Shown one piece after another: positions 6,813 through 16,083 of a DNA stretch of 64,000 bases. A program made the translations under genes and the position numbers. Each line of letters opens with the position of its first letter. The first letter of the stretch is position 1. The stretch comes from Sulfurospirillum sp. (lineage in GTDB: Bacteria > Campylobacterota > Campylobacteria > Campylobacterales > Sulfurospirillaceae), in assembly GCA_014859685.1 (NCBI GenBank), contig JACUTU010000001.1:62001-126000 (forward strand). Direction: 5' to 3'. The notes beneath the pieces are model-generated. The model saw nothing but the letters and a program-made list of their open reading frames with translations. It was not told where the DNA came from and did not search any database.

Positions 6813-9071
6813 TTATTGTGTGTTTAGTTTTTTGGACACTAGTTCGTTGAGTACGCTTGGGTTGGCTTTTCCATCTGTCATTTTCAGTACTTGCCCTATG
6901 AAAAAGCCTACGAGTTTAGTATTTCCGGCTTTAAATTTTGCAACATTGTCCGGATTGTTGGCTATAACTTCATCGATGAGTGGGATGATGATGGTAGGGT
7001 CACTTATCTGTGCTAAACCTTTTTTTTGCACGATAGCATCGGGACTTGCTTTGCTATCAAGCATCTCTTCAAACACTTGTTTTGCTATTTTATTTGAGAT
7101 GGTTTCATCATCTACCATTTTTACAAGCTGTGCAACTTGATTTGGAGTAATTTGTATAGTTTCGTTTGTTTTGAACTCTCTTGCAACTTCGTTGGTGATG
7201 ATATTTGCCAAGCTGATGGGCGAATGTAAAACTGATAGTGCCTCTTCAAAAAAGTTTGATAGTTGAGTGTCTCGTGCGAGAATATTTGCTATCTCATGGT
7301 TAAGCCCTAGTTCATTTGTGTACCTAGAAAAGAGGGTGAGTTCAGTTTCACTCATAGGATCTGCCTTGCCCTCGATAACTACTTTTTTTGTTTGTGTTGG
7401 TTTTGTGGCAGGCTTTTTCGTTTCAGTTTTTTTTGCCCATGAGTCTTTCAGCCCCACGATTTTATTGAAAATGGGATGCTCGCTTGTGTAGTCTATCGGG
7501 TCTGCGTAAAAATAGCCTTGTCTTTCAAACTGAAACCGTTCATCTGGTTTTTCATCTATAGCCGCAGGCTCTATGAGCGCATTTTTGATGATGCGTAAAG
7601 AATCTGGATTGAGATCTTCTAAACCCTCTGGCGTGTCAGTTTTGTAAAGTCTTTCATAGAGTCGTATCTCGGCTTTTTTTGCATGCCTACCACTTACCCA
7701 GTGGATAGCACTTTTTACTTTGATCCCGCTTGTGTCATCACCGCTTTTTGAATCTGAATGATACTGTACTTTTATCTCAACTATCTTGCCGTTTGCATCT
7801 TTGATGATTTGCTTACATGTAATGATATAAGCATGCTTGAGTCGTACGCTTTGATTGGGTGTGAGGCGGTAGTATCCTTGTGGCGGATTTTCCATAAAAT
7901 CATCTCGTTCTATGTAGATCTCTTTGGAAAATGGAAGTTTTCTATAACCCTCTTTCGCTACATCGTGTGGATAGTATGATGCCTCTATTTCTTCTGTTTT
8001 ATTGCTATCAAAATTTTCAATAGTGACTTTGAGCGGATCAAGTACGCACATCACTCGTGGTACTTTTTGGTTGAGATCGTCTCGGATACAAAATTCAAGT
8101 TGGGCAACATCAACCATCGAATTGGCTTTGGCAATGCCGATTTGCTCGCAAAAATTGAGAATCGCTTCAGGCGTATAGCCGCGTCTTTTATATCCAGCAA
8201 TCGTAGGAAGTCTTGGATCATCCCAGCCATTTACGAAGCAACCATTTACAAGTTCGAGTAGTTTTCGTTTACTCATAACGGTGTAATTTATATTTAATCT
8301 TGCAAATTCGTATTGGTATGGACGGGTTTTTTCAGGTTCAAGCGTATCGAGTACCCAATCATATAATTCTCGGTTATTTTCAAATTCAAGTGTACAGATA
8401 GAATGCGTTATGCCCTCGATAAAATCCGATAGACAATGTGCAAAATCATACATCGGATATACGCACCATGTATCGCCTGTTCGAAAATGGTGTGCATGGC
8501 GGATGCGATAAATAAGCGGGTCACGCATCTTCATATTTGCAGCACTCATATCTATCTTTGCTCGCAGTACATGCTCGCCATCTTTGAATTCGCCATTTTT
8601 CATACGCTCAAAAAGATTTAAATTTTCTTCGATACTTCGTGTGGCATACTTACTTCTCGTACCACTTTGAGTGACAGTACCACGCAACTGTCGTATCTGT
8701 TCTTCGCTTGCACTATCCACATATGCTTTGCCTAACTTGATGAGTTTGATGGCGTATTCGTAGAGTTTTGGAAAATAATCACTTGCAAAAAAGAGATTTT
8801 CTCCCCATGTATATCCTAGCCAAGTTACCGCATCTTTGAGCGCTTCTACAAAACGCATATCTTCTGTGGTTGGGTTGGTGTCATCCATGCGTAAGTTACA
8901 ATGTCCGCCAAAAGCACGAGCAATACCAAAATTGATGGAGATAGATTTTGCATGTCCGATGTGGGGAAAACCATTTGGTTCAGGAGGAAATCTCGTTACT
9001 ACAGTTTTATATTTTTTTGCTTCTAAATCTTCTTTGACTATCGTGCGTAAAAAATCTTTGCCTTCGCTCAT
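6813..9071 (-). CDS. glnS: Glutaminyl-tRNA synthetase with C-terminal GatB/YqeY-like domain
   Basis: 752 residues. It charges tRNA-Gln directly with glutamine. Seen: RFPPEPNGFPHIGHAKS (class I HIGH motif, residues about 28-44), a eukaryote-like GlnRS Rossmann core with the MDDTNP signature, VMSKRKL (KMSKS equivalent near 265), the anticodon-binding beta barrels to about 555, a Lys/Thr/Pro linker, and a helical tail (about 575-752) with ANIITNEVAREF and NPDNVAKFKAGNTKLVGFFI, typical of the GatB/YqeY tRNA-binding domain. Such a tail is known from Deinococcus GlnRS. Most Campylobacterota that I know make Gln-tRNA through GatCAB and lack GlnRS, so its presence next to an accessory zone suggests transfer. 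The sequence is intact. Confidence 0.92.
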   Translation of the reverse strand: MSEGKDFLRTIVKEDLEAKKYKTVVTRFPPEPNGFPHIGHAKSISINFGIARAFGGHCNLRMDDTNPTTEDMRFVEALKDAVTWLGYTWGENLFFASDYFPKLYEYAIKLIKLGKAYVDSASEEQIRQLRGTVTQSGTRSKYATRSIEENLNLFERMKNGEFKDGEHVLRAKIDMSAANMKMRDPLIYRIRHAHHFRTGDTWCVYPMYDFAHCLSDFIEGITHSICTLEFENNRELYDWVLDTLEPEKTRPYQYEFARLNINYTVMSKRKLLELVNGCFVNGWDDPRLPTIAGYKRRGYTPEAILNFCEQIGIAKANSMVDVAQLEFCIRDDLNQKVPRVMCVLDPLKVTIENFDSNKTEEIEASYYPHDVAKEGYRKLPFSKEIYIERDDFMENPPQGYYRLTPNQSVRLKHAYIITCKQIIKDANGKIVEIKVQYHSDSKSGDDTSGIKVKSAIHWVSGRHAKKAEIRLYERLYKTDTPEGLEDLNPDSLRIIKNALIEPAAIDEKPDERFQFERQGYFYADPIDYTSEHPIFNKIVGLKDSWAKKTETKKPATKPTQTKKVVIEGKADPMSETELTLFSRYTNELGLNHEIANILARDTQLSNFFEEALSVLHSPISLANIITNEVAREFKTNETIQITPNQVAQLVKMVDDETISNKIAKQVFEEMLDSKASPDAIVQKKGLAQISDPTIIIPLIDEVIANNPDNVAKFKAGNTKLVGFFIGQVLKMTDGKANPSVLNELVSKKLNTQ

Positions 9072-9151
9072 GATTGTTAAACCTTTTTATAATATCCATT
9101 TTAAAAGACTTATTTTACCATCGTTTTTATTAATCGCACTGTAATATAGCT

Positions 9152-9179
9152 TACATGTAAGGATTTTTCCTTACATGTA
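9152..9179. repeat. Inverted pair of TACATGTA palindromes forming a hairpin
   Basis: TACATGTAAGGA (9152-9163) and TCCTTACATGTA (9168-9179) pair over 12 bp with a TTTT loop. It joins two copies of the dispersed palindrome in the metE-glnS intergenic region. DNA uptake sequences of Neisseria and Pasteurellaceae often form similar inverted pairs that act as terminators. Confidence 0.7.
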
Positions 9180-9180
9180 G

Positions 9181-9264
9181 CTGACCTTACGCACTTTTGT
9201 AAAAAAGTTCGTAAATACCTCTCATTTTCTCGAAAAGTACCCTTTTCGTAGCTTTAGTGCGTAA
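9181..9264 (+). repeat. Structured dispersed repeat, copy 1
   Basis: An outer pair TTACGCAC (9187-9194) and GTGCGTAA (9257-9264) encloses two hairpins: ACTTTT/AAAAGT (9193-9208) and CGAAAAG-TACC-CTTTTCG (9231-9248). About 75 nt match copy 3 (47741-47816, reversed), and the 3' half matches copy 2 (47543-47600). It lies between metE and glnS, downstream of metE on the minus strand. It could be a terminator-like RNA or a small mobile element. Confidence 0.72.
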
Positions 9265-9288
9265 CATCGGATGTAAGTAATGCTTTGT

Positions 9289-11571
9289 TTAGTTCGCCAG
9301 CTCAGATCGTACTATTTTTACAGCTTTGATCATATTTTCAAGGCTTGGTTTTACCTCTTCCCACTTTCTTGTTTTTAAACCGCAATCTGGATTGATCCAT
9401 AGTTGCTCTTTTGGCAAAACTTCTAGTAAAAGTTTGATTTGTGTTACGATTTCATCGACACTAGGAACGCGAGGAGAGTGGATATCATACACTCCTGGGC
9501 CTACTTCTTGTTTATAGCCTGTTGCTTTGAAAATTTTTAACAATTCATTGCCACTTCGTGCGGTTTCAATTGAGATAACATCAGCATCCATCGCTTCAAT
9601 AGTTTTGATGATATCGTTAAATTCGCTATAACACATGTGTGTATGAATTTGTGTGTGTGCATATGCGGGGGCTACGGCTATTTTGAAATCTCTCACTGCC
9701 CAATCTTCATAAGTTTTGATTTGTGCTTTTCGTAGTGGATATCCTTCTTTGAAAGCAGCTTCATCAACTTGTATGATTTTTATGCCTGCTTTTTGCAAAT
9801 CATTGATCTCATCACTCAATGCCACAGCTATCTGTTTTGAAACTGCGTCGCGTGGTAAATCATCACGCACAAATGACCAGTTGAGAATCGTTACAGGGCC
9901 TGTGAGCATACCTTTCATAATTTTGTCAGTTTTACTCGCAGCATAAGTAATCCAATCAACGCTCATCGCTTTTGGTCGGCTGATATCCCCATAGATAAAA
10001 GGCGGTTTTACGCAACGACTTCCATAGCTTTGTACCCAACCATTTTGGCTAAAACCGTATCCTTTGAGTTGTTCACCAAAGTACTCAACCATATCATTCC
10101 GTTCAGGTTCGCCATGCACTAAAACCTCAAGCCCACATTCTTCTTGAAATGCAACACATTCATCTATATAGTTTTTCATTACGCTTTCGTAGTTTTCTTG
10201 TGAGATAAGTTTTGCTTTGAAATCTCTTCTAGCTTTTCTAAGCTCGGGAGTTTGAGGGAATGAGCCTATAGTTGTGGTTGCAAGATCGCTGTATCCTAAG
10301 TGTTCTTTTTGAATCTTGATTCTTTGCTCATAAGGTTCTTTTCTAGCAAAAAGCTGTAGATCAGCAACTCTTTTTTGCACTGATAAATCGTGGATGAGTG
10401 AGGATGTTTTTCTATTTGCGACACTTTTTTGATTTGCTTTGAGCGTTTCTTGCTGTGCGTCGCTTAAGCCATTTTTGCCTTTTGCAAAAAGTGTGGTGTT
10501 GAGTTTAATTTCATCTAATTTTTCAAGTGCATAACTCAACCAATCCTTGATTTGTGGATCCATTTTGTTCTCATGCAAAAGTGTAAAAGGTACATGTAGG
10601 AGTGAACAAGAAGAGGAAACAATGATGTTTTCTTTTGGCACGATTTGTGCGATTTGTTCCAATAACTCTTGTGTTTTTTGCACATCATTTTTCCAGATAT
10701 TTCTACCATCGATTACGCCTGCTACGAGTTTTTTACCACTTGAACTGATAGCGTTGAGGCTTGAGAGATTTTCTTTGCCATATAAAAAATCCAAGCCCAA
10801 TCCCCAGATAGGCGTGTTGGTGAAGATCTGTGTTGCTTCATTTGTGTGTTCAAAATAACTCATCACGATGATATGCAAATTTTCATTTACATGTGAAAGT
10901 TTGTCATAAGTTGGCTTGATGAGACTCAAGATTTTTGGTTCCTGATCTTTTGCAAAAATAGGCTCATCGATTTGGATATACAGCTCTTTATCAAGTTTTG
11001 AAAGTTCTTCAAATAATTGCACATAAAGTGGTAAGATTTTATCGAGCAGCATATAAGTATCTTTGCCATCAACCCTTTTTGAAAGTCCTAAAAATGTGAG
11101 CGGTCCTATGAGATTGATTTTTGTTTGAATGCCTAATGCTTTTGCTTCTTTATACTCTTGTAGCACTTTTGTAGCATCAAGTTTGTACACATCTTCAAGG
11201 CTGAGTTCAGGGACTATATAATGGTAATTTGTATTGAACCATTTGGTCATTTCCATCGCTACAAGATCTTCGCTACCTCGCGCCATAGCAAAATACAGTG
11301 CTTCGCCACTGAGGTGTGCAAATCTTTTTGGTACCGCACCTAATGCGTAAGCTGTATCGAGCATATTGTCATACAAGCTAAAATCATTTGAGCTAATAAA
11401 ATCAATCCCAGCTTCTTTTTGGTATAACCAATGGCGTTTTTTCAAATCGCTTGCAACTTTTTGTACTGCATCAAATGAACATTCTTTTGCCCAAAAACTC
11501 TCTAAAACTTTTTTCAATTCTCTTTTTTCGCCGATCCGTGGAAAACCGACAATAAAACTTTTATTTGACAT
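9289..11571 (-). CDS. metE: Cobalamin-independent methionine synthase
   Basis: 760 residues, full length for MetE, which transfers the methyl group of 5-methyltetrahydropteroyl-triglutamate to homocysteine using zinc. It has two (beta/alpha)8 halves; the N-terminal half starts FIVGFPRIGEKRELKK, and the C-terminal half starts near TTTIGSFPQTPELRKAR. Zinc and substrate residues are visible in GEPERNDMVEYF, HTHMCYSEF and INPDCGLKTRKWEE. It is preceded on its own strand by about 530 nt without a recognised gene. Three variants of the ACATGT palindrome lie in or near it (10590, 10887, 11884). No cobalamin riboswitch is recognisable upstream. Confidence 0.95.
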   Translation of the reverse strand: MSNKSFIVGFPRIGEKRELKKVLESFWAKECSFDAVQKVASDLKKRHWLYQKEAGIDFISSNDFSLYDNMLDTAYALGAVPKRFAHLSGEALYFAMARGSEDLVAMEMTKWFNTNYHYIVPELSLEDVYKLDATKVLQEYKEAKALGIQTKINLIGPLTFLGLSKRVDGKDTYMLLDKILPLYVQLFEELSKLDKELYIQIDEPIFAKDQEPKILSLIKPTYDKLSHVNENLHIIVMSYFEHTNEATQIFTNTPIWGLGLDFLYGKENLSSLNAISSSGKKLVAGVIDGRNIWKNDVQKTQELLEQIAQIVPKENIIVSSSCSLLHVPFTLLHENKMDPQIKDWLSYALEKLDEIKLNTTLFAKGKNGLSDAQQETLKANQKSVANRKTSSLIHDLSVQKRVADLQLFARKEPYEQRIKIQKEHLGYSDLATTTIGSFPQTPELRKARRDFKAKLISQENYESVMKNYIDECVAFQEECGLEVLVHGEPERNDMVEYFGEQLKGYGFSQNGWVQSYGSRCVKPPFIYGDISRPKAMSVDWITYAASKTDKIMKGMLTGPVTILNWSFVRDDLPRDAVSKQIAVALSDEINDLQKAGIKIIQVDEAAFKEGYPLRKAQIKTYEDWAVRDFKIAVAPAYAHTQIHTHMCYSEFNDIIKTIEAMDADVISIETARSGNELLKIFKATGYKQEVGPGVYDIHSPRVPSVDEIVTQIKLLLEVLPKEQLWINPDCGLKTRKWEEVKPSLENMIKAVKIVRSELAN

Positions 11572-12098
11572 ATTTTTCCTTAATATTTTTTTATTGTTTT
11601 ATGTTGAGGTGCTAAAAGAGATAAGGAGGATGTACGCCTGAGCGACGAAATGCGAAGTAAGTGTTGTAGTAGGGGCATCTTGGAATGTAGTGAAAAAGAG
11701 CAACGGCGAGTTTTGTTCGGTGTGCGAAAAAGCAGTTGCAATGACTCCTTTGCGGTTTGATAATATAACAAGATGTAAAAAGAACTTGTTGAGAAGGCGG
11801 ATCTTCGTTAAAAACTTCATCGCTTTCTTGTAAAATAGTGTGTTGAAGAAAAAATGCATATCGCAAACAAGTAGCTTGTAGCTTTACATGTACGCTATAA
11901 GCCAATATAGCAGCAAAACGAAAATAATTTTTACCAAAACCACGAGGAGGACGCACTTTGTACCTTTTTCAAAATTTTTTGAAATTATAGCAAAAGTTTA
12001 TAACTAAAAATGCCCGTGTCGTTGTATTTTGAAATTTTGTAGCTATTTTGAAACTTTTTTTTGATAAAATAGATGTCATCTTATTAGCGGAGTCTGTG
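11572..12098. other. 527-nt region without a recognisable gene (metE-ppk divergent spacer)
   Basis: Between the divergent metE and ppk starts. From 11600 to 11956 three mutually overlapping minus-strand frames stay open for 63-114 codons, and plus-strand frames are also largely open, yet none resembles a known protein, and codon use is not coherent in any one. The block is visibly richer in G and C than typical spacers here. GTACATGTAAA at 11884 belongs to the palindrome family. Close to ppk, TGATAAAAT at 12061-12070 could be an extended -10. Possible readings are a decayed gene, a structured leader, or spacer. Confidence 0.4.
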
Positions 12099-14201
12099 TT
12101 GTCAAATTTAAACCATGCCCAAAATTTTATAAATAGAGAGCTTTCATGGCTCAAGTTTAATTCACGCGTCTTGAGTGAATCCACAAAACAAGAGTTGCCA
12201 TTGTTGGAGCGGCTCAAATTTATCGCTATTTATGCTACCAATCTTGATGAATTTTATATGATTCGTGTGGCTGGATTGAAGCAACTTTTTTCAGCTGGCG
12301 TGATTGTTACAGGTGCTGATCAAAAAACACCACTTGACCAACTCAGAGGGATACGAAGCTATATCTTGCAAGAAAAAGAGGTGTTAGAATCATCATACAA
12401 ACAAATCATTGAGAGTTTGAGTGCTGAGAACTTACATGTAAAAAATTATGCAGATATTGGCCCTGAACTGCAAAAAGTTGCTGATGCCTATTTTTTCTCA
12501 AATATCCTGCCTGTTTCAGTGCCAATTGCTGTTAATACAACACACCCATTTCCACATCTCAATAACCTCAGTTTTTCGCTTGCTGTAAAACTTATTGACG
12601 AAGAAAATCCAGAAATTTTTAAGTTTGGAATGATCCGCATTCCACGAGTATTGCCACGATTTTATCAAGTAAGTGACAATGTATATATCCCAATCGAATC
12701 AATCGTTGAAGAGCATGCGCATGAAATTTTTCCTGGCTATAGACTAGTAGCTGCCGCACCATTTCGTATCACAAGAAATGCCGATATGGTTATCGAAGAG
12801 GAAGAGGCTGATGATTTTATGATGATTATGGAACAAGGACTGAAGCTCAGACGCAAAGGAGCTTTTGTACGGCTTGAAATCAGAGAAAATGCAGATGAAG
12901 AGTTGCTCAAATTTCTCAACACACATATGCAGATTTTTTCCAAAGATGTTTACACCTATAGTGTGCCCTTTAACCTCGGAGCTTTGTGGGAAATCGTTTC
13001 AAATAAAGATTTTTCACACCTTACTTTGCAACCGCACAATCCAAAAGTTTTACCACCTTTTAACAATAATGAATCAATTTTTAAAATCCTCTCTAGCCAA
13101 GATGTCTTACTTTTGCATCCTTATGAGAGTTTTGATTCAGTCACAAGACTCGTGAAAGAAGCTTCTAAAGATCCAAAAGTTGTTTCTATCCGAACTACAC
13201 TGTACCGTGTTGAAAAAAATTCAAAAATCATTCAAGCACTCATTGATGCTGCAAGCGAGGGCAAACAAGTAACTGCCATGGTTGAACTTAAGGCGCGATT
13301 TGATGAGGAAAATAACTTACATTGGGCAAAAGCACTTGAAGAAGCGGGTGCACATGTGATCTATGGCATCACCGGTTTTAAAGTTCACGCAAAAGTTACA
13401 CAAGTGATTCGCCAAGAAAATAATGAACTCAAATTTTATATGCATTTTGGTACGGGTAATTACAACGCAAGTACTGCTAGAGTGTACACAGATGTGAGTT
13501 TCTTTACATGTAGAGAAGATTTCGCAAAAGATACTACAACTTTTTTTCATATACTCTCAGGTTTTTCAAAAAGCAAAAAACTCAATACTTTGAGTATGTC
13601 ACCAACGCAGATCAAACCAAAACTCATCGCGCTTATTGTTAATGAAACGAAAATGGGAGATGCTGGACATATCATCATGAAAATGAATTCATTGGTAGAT
13701 ATGGAGATTATAAAAGCACTTTATAATGCTTCAAAACAAGGTGTAAAAATCGAACTTATCATCCGTGGTATCTGCTGTCTTCGCCCTGGCGTTAAGGGTG
13801 TGAGTGAAAATATACGCGTAAAGTCAATCATCGGCAAATACCTTGAACATGCGCGGATTTTTTATTTTAAAAATGCTGATGTGCCTTTTTATATCTCAAG
13901 TGCTGATTGTATGCCAAGAAATCTTGAGCGAAGATTGGAGCTTATGACACCTATATACGAAAAATCTTTACAAGAAAAACTTTTTGAAATGTTACAACTC
14001 CAAATCAATGATAACACTCTAAGTTGGGAGTTGCAAAGCGATGAATCTTATGTAAAAACACAAATTGACCCAGAAGATAAGATCATCAACAACCATATTA
14101 TCCTAGAAGAGTATATCAATAAAATTTATAAAACGCTAAAAAAAGATACTTCGTCACATCAAGCTGAGGCGCTTGCTAGAAAACTATTTAAGGAGAGTTA
14201 A
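12099..14201 (+). CDS. ppk1: Polyphosphate kinase 1
   Basis: 700 residues. It reversibly polymerises the gamma-phosphate of ATP into polyphosphate at the membrane periphery. The start is set at TTG 12099 because GGAG lies 6 nt upstream and the protein then begins [20 protein letters not shown], the normal PPK1 N-terminus; the frame is open further upstream to 12048, and GTG 12096 is also possible. Seen: the N domain, the PLD-like catalytic region with [10 protein letters not shown] holding the phospho-accepting histidine near residue 430, HFGTGNYN, and a second His in EHARIFYF near 583. It overlaps the next gene by one base (TAATG), so the two are co-translated. Confidence 0.94.
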   Translation: MSNLNHAQNFINRELSWLKFNSRVLSESTKQELPLLERLKFIAIYATNLDEFYMIRVAGLKQLFSAGVIVTGADQKTPLDQLRGIRSYILQEKEVLESSYKQIIESLSAENLHVKNYADIGPELQKVADAYFFSNILPVSVPIAVNTTHPFPHLNNLSFSLAVKLIDEENPEIFKFGMIRIPRVLPRFYQVSDNVYIPIESIVEEHAHEIFPGYRLVAAAPFRITRNADMVIEEEEADDFMMIMEQGLKLRRKGAFVRLEIRENADEELLKFLNTHMQIFSKDVYTYSVPFNLGALWEIVSNKDFSHLTLQPHNPKVLPPFNNNESIFKILSSQDVLLLHPYESFDSVTRLVKEASKDPKVVSIRTTLYRVEKNSKIIQALIDAASEGKQVTAMVELKARFDEENNLHWAKALEEAGAHVIYGITGFKVHAKVTQVIRQENNELKFYMHFGTGNYNASTARVYTDVSFFTCREDFAKDTTTFFHILSGFSKSKKLNTLSMSPTQIKPKLIALIVNETKMGDAGHIIMKMNSLVDMEIIKALYNASKQGVKIELIIRGICCLRPGVKGVSENIRVKSIIGKYLEHARIFYFKNADVPFYISSADCMPRNLERRLELMTPIYEKSLQEKLFEMLQLQINDNTLSWELQSDESYVKTQIDPEDKIINNHIILEEYINKIYKTLKKDTSSHQAEALARKLFKES

Positions 14202-14725
14202 TGCTTATTGATTTTGAAGGTATATCGCCACAAATTGGTGCCAAGACTTTTGTAGCACCAAGTGCTTCTGTGATAGGGGATTTGGTTATCGGTGATGAGG
14301 GTTCGATCTGGTATGGCGTGGTTATTAGGGGTGATGTGAATCATATCCGCATAGGAAATCGCAGCAATATCCAAGATCTCAGCATGCTACATGTAACGCA
14401 CAAATCGCTCAAAAATCCTCAAGGCAACCCGACTATCATCGGTGATGATGTGACGATTGGGCATATGGTTATGTTGCATGGCTGTACTATTGAAGATGCG
14501 TGTTTGATTGGAATGAAGGCGGTTGTGCTTGATGGAGCGATAATTGGCAAAGAATCTATTGTCGGCGCTGGATCACTTGTAACCAAAGGCAAAGTTTTTC
14601 CACCTCGTTCACTTATCATGGGAAGTCCTGCTAAAGTGGTGCGAGCATTGAGCGATGAAGAAGTTGCTTCGCTGTATAAATCTGCAAAAGATTATGTGAC
14701 TTTCAAAAATAAATTTATGGTTTAG
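14201..14725 (+). CDS. Gamma-carbonic anhydrase-like hexapeptide-repeat protein
   Basis: 174 residues of left-handed beta-helix built from imperfect hexapeptide repeats, of the YrdA/PaaY group. Metal-ligand histidines appear in the expected series: RGDVNHIRIG near residue 46, MLHVTHK near 65-70 and TIGHMVMLHGC near 87-92. Members bind zinc or iron and may hydrate CO2, although many show no activity. It starts on the ppk stop codon (one-base overlap), and its end overlaps the convergent exonuclease gene by 11 nt. The link to polyphosphate metabolism is positional only. Confidence 0.85.
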   Translation: MLIDFEGISPQIGAKTFVAPSASVIGDLVIGDEGSIWYGVVIRGDVNHIRIGNRSNIQDLSMLHVTHKSLKNPQGNPTIIGDDVTIGHMVMLHGCTIEDACLIGMKAVVLDGAIIGKESIVGAGSLVTKGKVFPPRSLIMGSPAKVVRALSDEEVASLYKSAKDYVTFKNKFMV

Positions 14726-15497
14726 GGACTTTCTTTTTCTTTTTTGGAGGATTTGGTTTGGCAAATGCTATGAGATCCTCTGTTGTGATAATAGTTTCTG
14801 GTAGATTTGCAAGTGATTTTTGAAATACAATAAATGCAGCTTTGGCATCACTGTAGGCTCTGTGCATCTGTTCGGCTTTGATATCCAAAAATTCACATAG
14901 ATGCGCAAGTCCATATTTGGGCGCTTGTAGTGTTTTTCGTGCTAGATCGATCGAACACATTCGCCTATTGAGCAGTGGCCCAAAACCGCATTTTTCCAAA
15001 GATTCAGAGATAAAATAATAATCAAAATTTACATTGTGCGCTACAAAAACAGCTTCACCTAAAAAAAGTCGAAATTGCTCAAGTGTCATCGCAAGTGATG
15101 GCGCATCTTTGAGGTCTACTTCGCTAATGTGTGTGAGGCGAGCGATATTTTCAGGGATATATGCACAATGCACAAAACTCTCAAATCTCTTCAAAATTTT
15201 TCCATCTTGCACCATCAATGCACCTATCTCAATGATCTGTCCGGTGCTTATCTTTGAACCCGATGTTTCAATATCGACGATACAAAATCTTTGCTTTCTA
15301 ATAGGTGTAAAAGTTGTTTGAAGCGCAATATTTTCGGCTTGCAAACTCACTACAGGCAAGCCTAAAACGCGTAAATTTTCAAGATTATCTACTTCATAGT
15401 ATTCTAATTCTTTGATGCTTTTTAGTTTGGCTTGAAATTCTTTGAGCGGCTGTTTTTCAAGTGCTAATTTGTAGATATAGCGATCAAGTATTCGCAT
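14715..15497 (-). CDS. DnaQ-like (DEDDh) 3'-5' exonuclease
   Basis: 260 residues. An N-terminal extension of about 75 residues precedes a DEDDh exonuclease domain like the proofreading epsilon subunit of DNA polymerase III. Acidic and catalytic residues are visible: CIVDIETSGSK (ExoI, D and E near 74-76), HNVNFDYYF (ExoII), and HRAYSDAKAAFIVF (ExoIII with the His). The C-terminus is very basic (PNPPKKKKKVPKP), which may bind nucleic acid. It is translationally coupled to trpF upstream (14-nt overlap). Whether it is the true epsilon subunit or a free repair nuclease is not decided by the sequence; the N-terminal extension argues for a stand-alone Campylobacterota form. Confidence 0.85.
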   Translation of the reverse strand: MRILDRYIYKLALEKQPLKEFQAKLKSIKELEYYEVDNLENLRVLGLPVVSLQAENIALQTTFTPIRKQRFCIVDIETSGSKISTGQIIEIGALMVQDGKILKRFESFVHCAYIPENIARLTHISEVDLKDAPSLAMTLEQFRLFLGEAVFVAHNVNFDYYFISESLEKCGFGPLLNRRMCSIDLARKTLQAPKYGLAHLCEFLDIKAEQMHRAYSDAKAAFIVFQKSLANLPETIITTEDLIAFAKPNPPKKKKKVPKP

Positions 15498-16083
15498 ACT
15501 TTGCCTTTGTTATAAATTCTCTTACTTTAATGTGGTCTTTTTTACCCTTGCTTGCTTCAACCCCACTACTCACATCAACTCCATAAAATCCAAAAGATGT
15601 AATTGAAGCTAGATTGTTGCTATTAAGTCCGCCTGCTAGGATGATTTTTGAGCAATCAATACCAGCAAAAAAATCCAAATCAACGCGTTTTCCCTCGCCT
15701 CCAAAGCTCGGAACAAAAGCATCTACAAGCCGATATTGATCTTCATAGCGTAAGATATCTCTCTTACATGTAGCTCTGATTACTTTGAGATGTGCCACTT
15801 CAAGCTTATCGTAAAAATCTTGTGTAGGCTCAAAGTGAATTTGTGCTATATCTGTGTGAGCTAGCTTACATGTAAGATTAATCTCCTCACTACTTGCATC
15901 CACAAACAAGCCAACTTTTTGTACAAAAGGGGGCAATGTTTGCACGATCTGTGCTGCAATGTGTGGCTCTATGTATCGTGGAGATTTTTTATAAAATACA
16001 AATCCAAGTGCGTCAGCACCTGCATGTACGCACGCAAGTGCATCGCTTAAGTTTGTGATGCCACAAATCTTTACTTTTAGCAT
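15484..16083 (-). CDS. trpF: Phosphoribosylanthranilate isomerase
   Basis: 199 residues, TIM-barrel enzyme of tryptophan synthesis that converts N-(5-phosphoribosyl)anthranilate to the carboxyphenylaminodeoxyribulose phosphate. Seen: VKICGITNLSDALACVHAGA with the catalytic Cys at the start, DALGFVFYKKSPRYI, the catalytic Asp region LVDAFVPSFGGEGKRVD, and the phosphate-binding IILAGGLNSNN and GVDVSSGVE. It overlaps rpe by 7 nt and the exonuclease gene by 14 nt, forming the tight operon rpe-trpF-exonuclease. No other trp genes are near. Two palindrome copies (15764, 15866) fall in it, read as Thr-Cys-Lys. Confidence 0.94.
   Translation of the reverse strand: MLKVKICGITNLSDALACVHAGADALGFVFYKKSPRYIEPHIAAQIVQTLPPFVQKVGLFVDASSEEINLTCKLAHTDIAQIHFEPTQDFYDKLEVAHLKVIRATCKRDILRYEDQYRLVDAFVPSFGGEGKRVDLDFFAGIDCSKIILAGGLNSNNLASITSFGFYGVDVSSGVEASKGKKDHIKVREFITKAKYANT

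Noticed and set aside
2494-7813. Scarcity of exact TTACATGTAA across the accessory zone as proof of horizontal transfer
   Set aside because: Gaps of similar or greater length occur elsewhere (28344-36832, 42134-50529, 50756-57832), so the gap is not exceptional in this window.
11612-11956. 114-codon minus-strand frame upstream of metE as a gene
   Set aside because: Two other minus-strand frames and plus-strand frames are open over the same bases, no start signal or protein family is recognisable, and codon use is not coherent.
11572-12047. SAM or cobalamin riboswitch in front of metE
   Set aside because: None of the conserved core sequences of these riboswitches could be found on the minus strand.
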